Of a DNA stretch of 64,000 nucleotides, positions 17,381 to 26,563 are shown one piece after another; position 1 is the stretch's first letter, and each line of letters starts with the position of its first letter. A model generated the notes under the pieces. The model was not told the DNA's origin and searched no databases. It saw only the letters and a program-made list of their open reading frames with translations. Source of the DNA: Flexilinea flocculi (GTDB lineage: Bacteria; Chloroflexota; Anaerolineae; Anaerolineales; Anaerolineaceae); assembly GCF_001192795.1 (NCBI RefSeq), contig NZ_DF968181.1:1231101-1295100 (forward strand). The letters are read 5' to 3'. Both the position numbers and the translations under genes were made by a program.

Positions 17381-17751
17381 TCGATTTTTTGAGTGATGAT
17401 CGTCAATCTGAAAGGAACAAACAAATACTATATTTTGTTTTTATACATAGCAAAATCGTGTAATGTTTGATTTTGAACTCCATGTTTTAAAAATTCCGTT
17501 TTAAAACCGATATAGATTTGAGATTCGTTGTTCCAATTAAATAAGCCGATCGTTCTTGATAGCGTTGCGTGTTATAAAGTTCATATTTAAACAGGTTGTT
17601 TTTTGAGAAGTGACATTGATTCAATCATGTCACTTCTTTTTTTTGATTCGGCTTTAATGCCGGACGGTAGTATTTTAAAATAATTGTTATAGGTATTGAT
17701 TTTCAGAATCATACACCCGCTTTTTGATCATGCAGATTTGTCAAACCCTTT
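17381..17751. other. Intergenic region between convergent genes
   Basis: AT-rich spacer between rubrerythrin and the end of the MFS pseudogene. Apart from the terminator at 17606-17644 I see no gene or clear repeat. Confidence 0.6.
17606..17644 (+). terminator. Rho-independent terminator after rubrerythrin
   Basis: AGAAGTGACAT (17606-17616) pairs perfectly with ATGTCACTTCT (17627-17637) around a 10-base loop and is followed by a T run to 17644. T residues also precede the left arm, giving A residues on the other strand, so it can serve the convergent pseudogene as well. Confidence 0.9.
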
Positions 17752-18935
17752 TCATTCCAATTTACCTTTGTTCAGCGTCAATAATACAAATGCTGTTAAG
17801 GCAATGATGGCTGTCAAGCTGCCCATCACTAAAAATATGCCGGATATTTCTATAGAAAGAATCAATACGGTGCATATTATCGAACTGAGTACCCCGCCAT
17901 TTGTGAAAAAAGGCTGGCTACAGAAAGCATGGATGCACGGGCTTCACTGGCTGTCAAGCTGTTAAGCAGTGTCTGCTCCGGAACATTGGCAATTCCAAGG
18001 ATTGTCTGGGCTAGCACATAACCAAGCATAAATCCGATTGCAGTGTTTTGGATCGCAATCATGCAGAGTGCAAATCCCAACAGCACTACAAAAAGCAAGT
18101 AGAAGCGCCAACGACGTACCTGTTCAGACATTTTAATATGTCCGGTAAGAAAGCTGCCGAGCATGGTTCCACCATATCCACACGCACAGAGGACGCCTAA
18201 CAAATAATGCTGCTTCAATGAAATATATGTTGTAAACTGTGGCTGCCAATAGGTCTCCAGCGCAAACAATGTTATGCTGGATCCAAATATACAGAACATG
18301 ATGATTCGTAATTGTTTTTTATTTATCAGTTCTGTTATCATCATATTTGTCTGCGCCATCAATGTTTTCTGCATTCCCTTTGAAATCGGCGTTTCTTTGA
18401 GAAAAACAGCGCTGAGTATCGCAACTGCCAGCAAAACAATCAATCGAACAATTACATGCAGAAAGTAACCATTTATATTCGGTAAAAAACCACCGATGAG
18501 TGAACCTGCAGCAATGCCAGCGCACTGATATACAAGATTTGTGCTGGTCGCCGCGGTAAGTTCTGCATCTCCGTTGCGCCGTATACAGTCCTCGATGATC
18601 AGACTATCCAGACTTCCGGAGAGAAAAGCTCTTCCAAGCCCGAAGAATACTATGCCAACAATCAGCAACAGAACATTTTGAAATAGATATATCAGGATAA
18701 AACTGACTGCCACAAAAGCGCAAGACAGAAAAAAAGCATATTTTCTTCCTCGCATATCTGCGTATATACCACTGGGGACTTCTGCAAGAATTACTGTTGC
18801 TGAATTTATGCCAATCACGATTGCAAGACTCTGCAAATTACAGCCATGAGAAAGAATAAATAAGCTTAAGACTGGAATAAATAACCCGACTCCAAAGTAA
18901 CTTAGAAAGATAATAATCTTCTGAATACCGGTCAT
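17752..18935 (-). pseudogene. MFS multidrug-type transporter broken by a one-base frameshift
   Basis: The open frame from the ATG at 18935 (AAGGA upstream, overlapping the regulator stop) runs for 352 residues and stops at 17877 right after SVASLFSQMAG. Shifting the frame at the following run of four C on the plus strand (near 17891-17894) restores LSSIICTVLILSIEISGIF and a last membrane helix ending at a TGA at 17752. A fifth C would make one continuous protein of about 394 residues with roughly 12 helices, the normal MFS size. The RGRK loop between helices 2 and 3 (SGIYADMRGRKYAF) is intact. It may be a real pseudogene, a phase-variable homopolymer or a sequencing error. It is paired with the ArsR-like regulator. 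Confidence 0.85.
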
Positions 18936-19474
18936 TGCTTTTCCTTGATGCGATAGTACATCAGCGCATATTCCCAAGGTTCTGTATCTTTGGAGGGCGT
19001 GTTTACTTTCTCAAGATACTCATGGATGATGGTCTGCAATTCCTCCGCTTGATTGGATGTGAGATGTGCAACACCTGTCTTTACATCACCGCAACACTTT
19101 TCCTGGTTCGGTCTGAAGATGGTTGAGATCGTATTATCCAGCACGTCAGCCACAAGGTTTCGTGACAATGCCACTCGTTCATTTATAAGTGTGTCTTCTT
19201 TATCCCCACCAATACGTACAGTTACTCTTGTTGGGGCATAGTATTTTGCAGTTATTCCCCGAATATTCGCGGTATGATCCATATAGACAAGTCCAAGCGA
19301 TTCCAACTTTTTCAAGTGATACTGGATGGACGAGGCGGAAACACCAAGTTCCAGCGATAAATCCTTCGGTGTTCTTGGCATCTTTGACTTTTCAAGAATA
19401 CGCAAAAGACTTTGTCTTTGCGGATTCATATAAATATCTAATTGAGCCTTAGTCTGTAAATTGATAATTTCCAT
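18932..19474 (-). CDS. ArsR-like winged-helix transcription regulator
   Basis: 180 residues. AAGGAGG upstream fixes the ATG at 19474. A helix-turn-helix lies near residues 35-60 (TPKDLSLELGVSASSIQYHLKKLESLGLV), in the ArsR/HTH_20 form, followed by a wing and a helical C-terminal domain with a CC pair (NQEKCCGDVKTG) that might bind a metal or ligand. The last four bases overlap the transporter start, so the two are co-translated. It most likely represses itself and the transporter through the palindrome over its own -10 box. Confidence 0.85.
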   Translation of the reverse strand: MEIINLQTKAQLDIYMNPQRQSLLRILEKSKMPRTPKDLSLELGVSASSIQYHLKKLESLGLVYMDHTANIRGITAKYYAPTRVTVRIGGDKEDTLINERVALSRNLVADVLDNTISTIFRPNQEKCCGDVKTGVAHLTSNQAEELQTIIHEYLEKVNTPSKDTEPWEYALMYYRIKEKQ

Positions 19475-19499
19475 GAAGTACGATCCTCCTTGTATTACA

Positions 19500-19538
19500 G
19501 TTACATAAATTGTAACGTTGTATAATATGTACTGTCAA
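19500..19538 (-). promoter_or_regulatory. Promoter with overlapping operator for the ArsR-like gene
   Basis: Read on the minus strand, TTGACA (19538-19533) is followed after 18 bases by TACAAT (19514-19509). The 17-base palindrome GTTACATAAATTGTAAC (19500-19516) covers the -10 box. This is the layout expected for autorepression by the downstream regulator. Confidence 0.7.
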
Positions 19539-19542
19539 TACT

Positions 19543-19620
19543 CAGCAATTCGAAATGCTGACATAATTCTCAAAATAATCAACAGAACTTGATAAATTTT
19601 TTCCAAATTTTGAATCGCTG
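19543..19620. repeat. Dispersed palindromic element, short form without hairpin
   Basis: The left end CAGCAATTCGAAAT and right end AAATTTTGAATCGCTG match the inverted ends of the family, but the centre is plain AT-rich sequence. At 78 bases it is one of the shortest copies. Confidence 0.65.
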
Positions 19621-19642
19621 TTATTATGGTTGCAGCAGGATA

Positions 19643-19686
19643 CAAAAAGCGGTACATGGATTGCAGTCCATATACCGCTTTTTTAT
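19643..19686 (-). terminator. Terminator of the reductase fusion gene
   Basis: AAAAGCGGTACATGGA pairs with TCCATATACCGCTTTT (one C.A mismatch) around TTGCAG. Read on the minus strand it ends in a T run and lies about 130 bases beyond the stop at 19816. Confidence 0.8.
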
Positions 19687-19815
19687 CGCATTTCGGATGA
19701 CAGTTTGGCTACACAATACTCATCTGTTTCCGCCTTGTTGAAAAGTATCTTTCACCGATTCAAAAAACTAATTCGTTTTTAATTTCAAATTTACAAATGT
19801 CCGAGCAAAAAATCA

Positions 19816-22296
19816 TCATATGAATAAATTGACGTTTGATTCTTCAGCATCCCCCAAGTAAGATCCGACTCCACCCAGAGTGACGCCTTCTATCAATTCT
19901 TCTTCTTTAATTCCCATCAAGTCCATACTCATAGTGCAAGCGACCAATTTTACGCCGGCTTGTTTTGCCTTTTGAATCATGACTTCCAGGGAATCAACGT
20001 TCTTGTCATTCATGATTTTCTTGATCATCGCAGTGCCCATACCGCCCATATTCATTTTTGACAGGGTTAATTGTTTGGTTCCACATGGCATCATCAAGCC
20101 AAACATGGATTCGATGAAGTTTTTCTTGACGGGTACTCTTTCCGGTTTCCGTAAAATATTCAGCCCCCAGAATGAAAAGAACATCGTAACCGGACGTCCC
20201 ATCGCAGCTGCTCCGTTGGCGATGATGAAGGAGGCGATGGCTTTATCCATGTCACCGCTGAAAACAATAATCGTCTTTCCCTCATTAGGTTTCAAAGCTT
20301 CTGAATTGATAGTATTCTTTTCCTCAGATTTTTTTATGCCTTTGCGAATCAGAGCAACATAATCGGTTCCTTTTTTTTCATTTAAAAGCATCGTGTTCCC
20401 GGTTCGTCTGCACCAGGCTTCAATATCTCGAGAAAAACCCGGATCTGAAGCTGAAACCTCCACAATTTTGCCTTCTTCCAAATCTTTCATCGTCTCAAAT
20501 ACTTTCATGATCGGTCCCGGACACTGCAGCCCGGAGCAATCCAGCCGGAATGATACAGCTGGCGTATCATCCGTTTCAGAATGTCCGCTGTCAGCGATGC
20601 GGTCATGCGTAACGGGCGGGAGGTCATGTTCTTGATAATGCGTTGCGCGATAGAATCTCATACCGCCAGGAAATATCTTCACATTGGAATAACCTTGTTG
20701 CATCAGAATGCGGGCTGCGTTGTAAGCTCTGACACCAATGGCACAAAAGATGATAATCTCTTTCTCCTTATCAAGCTCTGATATTCTCGTCCTAAGCTGT
20801 CCAAGCGGAATGTTGATGGATCCCGGGATTGCATAAGCTTGTCTTTCTGCATCTTCCCTGACATCCAGAACAGTTGTCTTTTTCGGGTCGCTTTTCTCAA
20901 CGGAATCCCAATCTGAAAAGGCAACTCTGCCTTTTAGAACATTTTCTGCAACAAAACCGGCCATATTCACCGGATCCTTTGCAGAAGAATAAGGAGGAGC
21001 ATAGGCAAATTCCAGGGATTTCAGATCCCAGATGGTTCCGCCGAGGCGAATTGCAGTTCCAATTGTATCAATCCGCTTATCCACGCCATCTTTACCGATA
21101 ATTTGAGCTCCGAATATCTTATTTCCATCTTTTGAAAACAATAATTTCAATGTCATGGGAACAGCACCCGGATAATATCCGGCGTGTGAATTTTGAACAA
21201 TGATCAGACTCTCGTAGTCTTGTCCTTTAACCAATCCTCGCTTAATCAGCGTTTTTTCATTCGCACCGGTATTTGCCGCGGTCAAATCGAAAATCTGAAT
21301 GATGGAAGAACCCTGCGTTCCCAGATAATGATCCTCATCTCCTGCGATATTATTGGCTGCAATGCGACCTTGTTTATTGGCAGGGCCTGCAAGAGGAATC
21401 ATGGTGCGGCTTTTGTCGATGAAATCTTCTACTTCGATGACATCTCCCACTGCATAAATATTAGGGTCAGAGGTGCGGAGCATATCATCGACTACAATTC
21501 CACCTCGAGGGTTAATCTCAAGGCCGGCGTTTTTGGCAAGTTCATTGTTAGGTCTGATACCGATGGAAAGGATAACCAACTGCGTGGATAGTTGCTTTCC
21601 GCTTTTCAGATGAATGAGCACAGAATCGTTGTAGTCCTCAAAGGAATCCACACCATCACCTAACTGAAGATGAACACCTTCATGTTCCATTGATTCGTGA
21701 ATTAATTGAGCCATTTCGTAATCAAAGGGCGTCATCACCTGATTCAGCATTTCAACCAGTGTGACATCGATTTCCCTATGACGAAGATTTTCTGCCATTT
21801 CAACACCGATAAAACCTCCGCCTATAACCACAGCATTTGTCACATTATTTTCCTGAATGAACTGGCGGATGTTGTCTGTGTCATGAACTGTCCAGAGAGA
21901 CAGGATTCTTTTTGATTGAATACCGGGAATTTTCGGGATTACGGGTGATGATCCGGTTGCAAGAACCAGCGTGTCATACTTTTCAAGGGTTACTTCCTGA
22001 TTTTTGAGGTTCTTGACCGAAATTGTTTTTTCATTTCGATCGATGGCAATAACTTCATGCAGGATATGCACATCAATATTAAACCTGGTTTTCATCGCTT
22101 GTGGAGTTTGTAAAAGCAGGGCATCGCGCGATTTGATTATGTTACCAATGTGGTAAGGCAAACCGCAGTTTGCGTAAGAAATATATTCTCCACGTTCGTA
22201 GATTGTGATCTCAACCTCTTGATCCAATCTGCGCAGTCTGGCTGCAGTACTGGCCCCTCCGGCAACTCCCCCCACAATAATCACTCTTCTTTTCAT
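19816..22296 (-). CDS. CoA-disulfide/persulfide reductase fused to rhodanese, TusA and DsrE domains
   Basis: 826 residues from the ATG at 22296, which has GAAGGGGG at the right distance; the ATG at 22302 is also possible. Residues 1-445 form an FAD/NAD(P)H disulfide reductase: VIIVGGVAGGASTAAR, the single active Cys44 in YANCGLP, AVVIGGGFIGVE and YAVGDV. Residues 465-560 are a rhodanese with Cys518. Residues 582-652 are a TusA/SirA domain with Cys587 and Cys592 (CPGP). Residues 672-826 are DsrE-like with Cys787. The chain of cysteines suggests that persulfide sulfur is passed between domains and reduced with NAD(P)H, as in the CoADR-Rhd/Npsr enzymes. It is probably cytoplasmic and involved in sulfur or polysulfide metabolism and redox defence. 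It appears monocistronic, with its own terminator. Confidence 0.92.
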   Translation of the reverse strand: MKRRVIIVGGVAGGASTAARLRRLDQEVEITIYERGEYISYANCGLPYHIGNIIKSRDALLLQTPQAMKTRFNIDVHILHEVIAIDRNEKTISVKNLKNQEVTLEKYDTLVLATGSSPVIPKIPGIQSKRILSLWTVHDTDNIRQFIQENNVTNAVVIGGGFIGVEMAENLRHREIDVTLVEMLNQVMTPFDYEMAQLIHESMEHEGVHLQLGDGVDSFEDYNDSVLIHLKSGKQLSTQLVILSIGIRPNNELAKNAGLEINPRGGIVVDDMLRTSDPNIYAVGDVIEVEDFIDKSRTMIPLAGPANKQGRIAANNIAGDEDHYLGTQGSSIIQIFDLTAANTGANEKTLIKRGLVKGQDYESLIIVQNSHAGYYPGAVPMTLKLLFSKDGNKIFGAQIIGKDGVDKRIDTIGTAIRLGGTIWDLKSLEFAYAPPYSSAKDPVNMAGFVAENVLKGRVAFSDWDSVEKSDPKKTTVLDVREDAERQAYAIPGSINIPLGQLRTRISELDKEKEIIIFCAIGVRAYNAARILMQQGYSNVKIFPGGMRFYRATHYQEHDLPPVTHDRIADSGHSETDDTPAVSFRLDCSGLQCPGPIMKVFETMKDLEEGKIVEVSASDPGFSRDIEAWCRRTGNTMLLNEKKGTDYVALIRKGIKKSEEKNTINSEALKPNEGKTIIVFSGDMDKAIASFIIANGAAAMGRPVTMFFSFWGLNILRKPERVPVKKNFIESMFGLMMPCGTKQLTLSKMNMGGMGTAMIKKIMNDKNVDSLEVMIQKAKQAGVKLVACTMSMDLMGIKEEELIEGVTLGGVGSYLGDAEESNVNLFI

Positions 22297-22409
22297 TTTC
22301 ATCCCCCTTCTTTCAGGATATTTCGATTCACAGTTATTGATTTTAACAGAAATTTGGATTTGCAATAAATACCGGTCGTTTGAAAGATGCGAAGGAGTAT
22401 ATGCTTTTG

Positions 22410-22498
22410 CAGTAAATCGAGATATCGACTTGCTATTTGAATCAATCAGAAATTAATATCACAGCAACAAAAAATCCTCTACATATTTAAAATTACTG
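22410..22498. repeat. Dispersed palindromic element, form without hairpin
   Basis: The first 38 bases are nearly identical to 9493-9530 (two differences). The right end ATATTTAAAATTACTG matches the family end. In place of the hairpin is an unpaired stretch, so this copy may be eroded. Confidence 0.7.
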
Positions 22499-22703
22499 AG
22501 GCTGAAGTATATTTTTCCCCCCCCCACAAAAAAAGTAATACAACTGCATTTGTTCTCATTTGTCTCTCGAAACATTTTCCAGATTCTAAACCACTGAAAA
22601 TTTTCGTAAAAATAGTGGATTGTTTATCATAATAATCGACAAATATTTGATAAACACCATTATAATTACTCAGTAACTTTTTTCAATTCTATGAATAAGT
22701 GAT

Positions 22704-22761
22704 CAGCGATTCGAAAGATTCTTTCTTATCTCAGATGGATATTACCAACTTTGTATTGCTG
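22704..22761. repeat. Partial palindromic element
   Basis: A good left end (CAGCGATTCGAAA) with only a weak right end (TTTGTATTGCTG). It may be a remnant. Confidence 0.35.
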
Positions 22762-22857
22762 ATAGCTTATTTATAAACAATTCTTTCAAGAATTTTACGT
22801 GCACCTTCGTCGTTTTTTTGACAAAAAAAGGATGTAGACAATAGAGGAGGCAGATCT

Positions 22858-23196
22858 ATGTACATGATATTGTTTGTATTAAATGACCCACAAAAACTTG
22901 ATATGATCCTGGATAGTTGGAAAAAATCCGGAGTCGGCGGAACAACCATTTATGAAAGTACTGGTGCATTTCGAAAAAGAATGCGCATACCAGGCCGTTT
23001 TGCGTATACCACTGAGAATTTGGATGAATACAATGTCACACTCATGTCAGTTGTTCAGAACGAGACCATCGTTCAGAATTGTCTTGCTGAAACCGAAAAT
23101 GTGGTTGGAGATCTTTCAAATCCTGATACTGGAATCTTTTGCTATTGGGAATTGAATGGGGTAAAGGGATTACACAAGAATTATTCTGCGGAGTAA
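22858..23196 (+). CDS. PII-like small signalling protein
   Basis: 112 residues; GAGGAGG precedes the ATG. The start (MYMILFVLNDPQKLDMILDSWKKSGVGG, in part) follows the beta-alpha-beta pattern of PII/GlnB proteins, whose first helix is also followed by GVxG and a TxxE strand (here TTIYESTG). The classical T-loop sequence and uridylylation Tyr51 are not evident, so it belongs to the divergent PII-like group rather than GlnB. Such proteins often sit beside and regulate a transporter. The Na/Ca-exchanger gene starts 4 bases after this stop. The ligand is unknown. Confidence 0.65.
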   Translation: MYMILFVLNDPQKLDMILDSWKKSGVGGTTIYESTGAFRKRMRIPGRFAYTTENLDEYNVTLMSVVQNETIVQNCLAETENVVGDLSNPDTGIFCYWELNGVKGLHKNYSAE

Positions 23197-23200
23197 GCTT

Positions 23201-24235
23201 ATGGAATTAATCATTCAAACAATAACAACCGGGAATTTTGTCTGGTTTACTTTTGTAATCAGCGCTGCAGTGATCGTCTTTGCTGCCATGAAATTAGCAT
23301 CCAATGGTGATGTGATTGCTGCGCGGACGAAAATCAGCGGGATGTTTGTCGGTGTGCTGCTTTTAGCAGGTGCCACAAGTCTTCCTGAAATGCTAACCGG
23401 TATTAATTCGGTACTGGCTGATGAACCCAATTTAGCTGCAGGAAATTTCTTCGGCAGTTCCGCATTTAATATGTTCATTCTTGCAATTCTGGATGTGATC
23501 GGGAAAGACCAGCGAATTTTAAGATCCAGCGCTTTAAAACATACATTATCGGGGAGCCTGGCAGTATTCTTATGTACATTGGTTTTATTCTTTTTATGTG
23601 CTAATCCTCTGTTAGCATCTATCCATTTCCAGATTGGCTGGGTCGGAATCGATTCAATCATTATTGCCGCATTCTATGTCTTTTCGGTTTACTTAATCAA
23701 TAAAAACGATAGCAGCGAAATTACAGCGGATTTAACCGAGGAGGAATTAAAATCCATTCCTTCTTTAAAAGCTGGAATTTTCGGATTCATCCTGGCATCA
23801 GCGCTATTAATGATCGCAACGCCATTAATGGTCAGAAGCAGCGCAACGATTTCCGACATCACTGGTTTGGGAACAAGTTTTATCGGTTCCACATTAGTTG
23901 CAATAATTACTTCTTTACCGGAGCTGGTTACATCCATTGCTGCATTAAAAATAAGCGCCCCGGAAATGGCGATGGGCAACTTATTCGGCAGCAACATGTT
24001 CAATATGTTCGGATTAGCGTTGACCGACATGTTCTATACAAAAGGAAGATTTATCGGAGCGATTGATCAATCGTTCTTAATTGCTGGCATGTTGGGAGTT
24101 TTATTGACCAGCTTGGCTTTGGTTGGAAACGTCACTTCATTTCGAAGATTTCGACATATGGAGTCTGATTCGGTGATCATGACGATCATCTATTTAGCAG
24201 GAACCTATTTGCTGTATATACAAAGCCGTGTTTAA
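23201..24235 (+). CDS. Sodium/calcium exchanger family membrane antiporter
   Basis: 344 residues with about ten membrane helices. The two diagnostic alpha-repeats are present: GATSLPEMLTG with GNFFGSSAFNMF in the first half, and ITSLPELVTS with GNLFGSNMFNMF in the second. These are the ion-binding motifs of the CaCA superfamily (YrbG/NCX_Mj type). It exchanges Ca2+ or another cation for Na+ or H+ across the cytoplasmic membrane. It forms a likely two-gene operon with the PII-like protein. Confidence 0.9.
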   Translation: MELIIQTITTGNFVWFTFVISAAVIVFAAMKLASNGDVIAARTKISGMFVGVLLLAGATSLPEMLTGINSVLADEPNLAAGNFFGSSAFNMFILAILDVIGKDQRILRSSALKHTLSGSLAVFLCTLVLFFLCANPLLASIHFQIGWVGIDSIIIAAFYVFSVYLINKNDSSEITADLTEEELKSIPSLKAGIFGFILASALLMIATPLMVRSSATISDITGLGTSFIGSTLVAIITSLPELVTSIAALKISAPEMAMGNLFGSNMFNMFGLALTDMFYTKGRFIGAIDQSFLIAGMLGVLLTSLALVGNVTSFRRFRHMESDSVIMTIIYLAGTYLLYIQSRV

Positions 24236-24236
24236 T

Positions 24237-24347
24237 CGATAATTCGAAAAAGACTGGGTTTTAAATAATAAGATAAAAGTCCTATTGTTTTGTGTTTTAC
24301 ACAAAACAATAGGACTTTTATGAATCCTTCTCATATTTCGAATTGTT
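24237..24347. repeat. Dispersed palindromic element with 23-bp hairpin
   Basis: The left end is CGATAATTCGAAAA and the right end ATATTTCGAATTGTTG. The centre is a perfect 23-bp stem (24273-24295 with 24299-24321) around a TTT loop. It sits directly after the exchanger gene and may end its transcript. Confidence 0.8.
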
Positions 24348-24390
24348 GAATTTTTATATTTCAATTCACTGGAGCTGTATAATTCAATTT

Positions 24391-25857
24391 ATGCGCAATT
24401 GGGACCACTCTTTATATAAAAAAATTTTCTCTTTTCTATATCCGATTCTTGCTGTCACTGCAGTAACAGGAATCCTGTGGTATGTACGGGATGAATTGAA
24501 TATTCAAGTGATTTCTTTACTTTATCTTCTGCCTGTAGTCTTTATTTCACGGATTTTCGGGCTTTTCCCTGCTGTTCTAACTGCGGTACTATCTTTTTTT
24601 TGTTATAACTATTTTTTCATCTCTCCGCGATTTACATTAGCAATCCGTCAAACGCAGGATTTAATTTCTCTGATTGTTTTTTTGATCATAGCAATTGTCA
24701 TCAGTCAGCTTCTAAATCAGGATCGTCAAAACTTAATGGCCGTGATAGAACGGGAAAGAGAAGTAACATATTTATACGAGTTGAATATTGCATTGACTGG
24801 ATTGAAAGATGGAAAAGAAATTTCACAAATATTAGCTGAAAAAATTTTTGCGACATTTAATACGGATAGAGTCGAAGTAGTGGTTTATCAGAGTCCTGAC
24901 AAAAAAAAGAAAATATCAACGGTGGTTGGGGATGGGACGCCGGAAGGAACAGACCCGGATTTAATAATACCGATATCTACTACGCGGGGTGGTGAAGAGA
25001 TTGTCCGACTCTGGCGTTCTGGATTGCCATTTTCTACGGTCGAGCAACAAATGCTAAATACTTTTGCAAGACAGGGAACACTGGCAATTGAACGGGCTTA
25101 TCTTATTGAGATTGATAACCATGCAAAGATTTTGGAAGAGAGCGACAAACTGAAAACATCTCTTCTGTCGTCAGTCTCTCATGAGCTTCGGACTCCGCTG
25201 GCAACCATCAAAGCTGCAGTTTCAAGTCTTCGCAGCAAAACGGTAAGTTTGGATGATGCCTCCAGGTATGAACTGTTGACTGCAATAGAAGAGGAGACGG
25301 ATCGCTTGAATCATCTTGTTGGAAACCTTTTAGAAATGTCACGCATTGAATCAGGAGTGTTAAACCCTCAACGTAGTTGGAATTCGATGGCAGAAATTGT
25401 ATATGGCGTTTTAAAAAGGATGATACAAATTCGTCAGGACTATGTGGTTGATGTCGAAATTCCGGATGATTTTCCTTATGTGCCGGTGGATTACATCCAA
25501 ATGGATCAAGTTTTTACTAACCTGTTCAGTAACTGTTCAAAATATGCGCCCAAAGGATCGAAAATAACAGTTCGTATTCGCGTCTGGGACGAAAAACAGC
25601 TGCTCATCCAGGTAAAAAACCAAAGCCCGCATATTGCTGAAGACCAATTAGAACGTATATTTGATAAATTTTATCGAATGAACGGATTTGAAAATGTAAC
25701 GGGTACCGGTCTTGGATTATCGATTTGTAAAGGAATTATCGAAGCACACGGCGGGAAAATATGGGCTCAAAATGAACCCGATGGTCTGTCTTTTTATTTT
25801 ACAGTACCAAGATTTTGGGAAAGATCGGAAGCGATAACCGAGAAGGAAGAAATCTGA
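24391..25857 (+). CDS. kdpD: KdpD-like sensor histidine kinase lacking the KdpD/Usp N-terminus
   Basis: 488 residues from the ATG at 24391. The longer TTG-started frame begins inside a palindromic repeat and is rejected; no strong ribosome site is seen. Four membrane helices (about 10-105) form the DUF4118 unit of KdpD. A GAF-like domain follows (about 130-250), then HisKA with His264 in SHELRTP and the ATPase domain (NLFSNCSKYAPKGS, FDKFYR, GTGLGLSICKGIIEAHGG). E. coli KdpD has an additional N-terminal region of about 380 residues (KdpD and Usp domains), which is absent here. It presumably senses potassium or turgor and phosphorylates the next gene's product 4 bases downstream. Confidence 0.85.
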   Translation: MRNWDHSLYKKIFSFLYPILAVTAVTGILWYVRDELNIQVISLLYLLPVVFISRIFGLFPAVLTAVLSFFCYNYFFISPRFTLAIRQTQDLISLIVFLIIAIVISQLLNQDRQNLMAVIEREREVTYLYELNIALTGLKDGKEISQILAEKIFATFNTDRVEVVVYQSPDKKKKISTVVGDGTPEGTDPDLIIPISTTRGGEEIVRLWRSGLPFSTVEQQMLNTFARQGTLAIERAYLIEIDNHAKILEESDKLKTSLLSSVSHELRTPLATIKAAVSSLRSKTVSLDDASRYELLTAIEEETDRLNHLVGNLLEMSRIESGVLNPQRSWNSMAEIVYGVLKRMIQIRQDYVVDVEIPDDFPYVPVDYIQMDQVFTNLFSNCSKYAPKGSKITVRIRVWDEKQLLIQVKNQSPHIAEDQLERIFDKFYRMNGFENVTGTGLGLSICKGIIEAHGGKIWAQNEPDGLSFYFTVPRFWERSEAITEKEEI

Positions 25858-25861
25858 AAAC

Positions 25862-26551
25862 ATGTTAACGCAAATATTGGTTGTTGATGATGAACCTCAG
25901 ATTCTCAGAGCATTAAAGACGATTCTGACTGCCAATCAATTTAAAGTAACAACCGCAAGTACCGGAACCGAAGCTTTAACACTCGCTGCTGCACAACCTC
26001 CAGATGTCATTATTCTGGACTTAAGTCTTCCGGATATGGATGGTTTGATGGTCTGTGAAGAACTTAGAGCATGGACACAGGTTCCGATCATCATTTTATC
26101 GGTACGTGATAGTGAAAAAGAAAAAGTGAAAGCACTCGATAAAGGCGCGGATGATTATTTAACCAAACCTTTTGGTATCGAAGAATTGTTAGCACGGATA
26201 CGAGTAGCTTTAAAACACGCTTCACAGGTAAAAGGAATACAGCAAACTATTATTACATCCGGAGCTTTGGTTATCGATTTGAGCCGTCATCTGGTTACAC
26301 TTTCCGGGAAAGAAATTAAATTAACTGCGACTGAATTTCGGTTAGCAGCTTATCTTGCCAGTAACGCTGATCGTGTATTGACACATCAAGCGATCCTGTC
26401 TTACGTATGGGGATTTGAGGATTCTGATCATACAGAGTACTTACGTGTGTTTATCGGACAACTTCGAAAAAAAATTGAGAACAATCCAAATTCACCAAAA
26501 TATATCGTTACCGAACCAGGGGTTGGCTATCGCTTTATCACTTACGAATAG
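25862..26551 (+). CDS. kdpE: KdpE-like OmpR-family response regulator
   Basis: 229 residues. The receiver has its acidic pair at DDE (residues 9-11), Asp53 as phospho-acceptor (ILDLSLPDMDG) and a KPF lysine. The C-terminal winged helix runs from about 130 to 228 (LTATEFRLAAYLASNADRVL, then GVGYRF). It is adjacent to the KdpD-like kinase. No KdpFABC genes lie in the window. The next operon encodes a KimA/KUP-like permease, its probable target. Confidence 0.9.
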   Translation: MLTQILVVDDEPQILRALKTILTANQFKVTTASTGTEALTLAAAQPPDVIILDLSLPDMDGLMVCEELRAWTQVPIIILSVRDSEKEKVKALDKGADDYLTKPFGIEELLARIRVALKHASQVKGIQQTIITSGALVIDLSRHLVTLSGKEIKLTATEFRLAAYLASNADRVLTHQAILSYVWGFEDSDHTEYLRVFIGQLRKKIENNPNSPKYIVTEPGVGYRFITYE

Positions 26552-26563
26552 AAGAAATGCAAG

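Larger units (their letters stand above)
19475..19815. other. Intergenic region: promoter, repeat copy and terminator
   Basis: From right to left it holds the terminator of the CoA-disulfide-reductase-like gene (about 19643-19686), a short palindromic element (19543-19620) and the promoter/operator of the ArsR-like gene (19500-19538). Nothing is recognisable between 19690 and 19815. Confidence 0.65.
22297..22857. other. Divergent intergenic region with repeat copies
   Basis: Contains one palindromic element (22410-22498), a nine-C run at 22517-22525 and a partial element near 22704-22761. A GAGGAGG ribosome site stands just before the gene at 22858. A TTGACA is present at 22818-22823, but no good -10 hexamer follows at the right spacing, so I do not call a promoter. 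Confidence 0.6.

Noticed and set aside
22517-22525. Nine-C run suggesting phase variation
   Set aside because: It lies in non-coding sequence far from any promoter call, so no gene would be switched; only worth checking as a sequencing artefact.
24343-24390. Longer start of the KdpD-like gene
   Set aside because: The extension starts with TTG inside the palindromic repeat and has no ribosome site.
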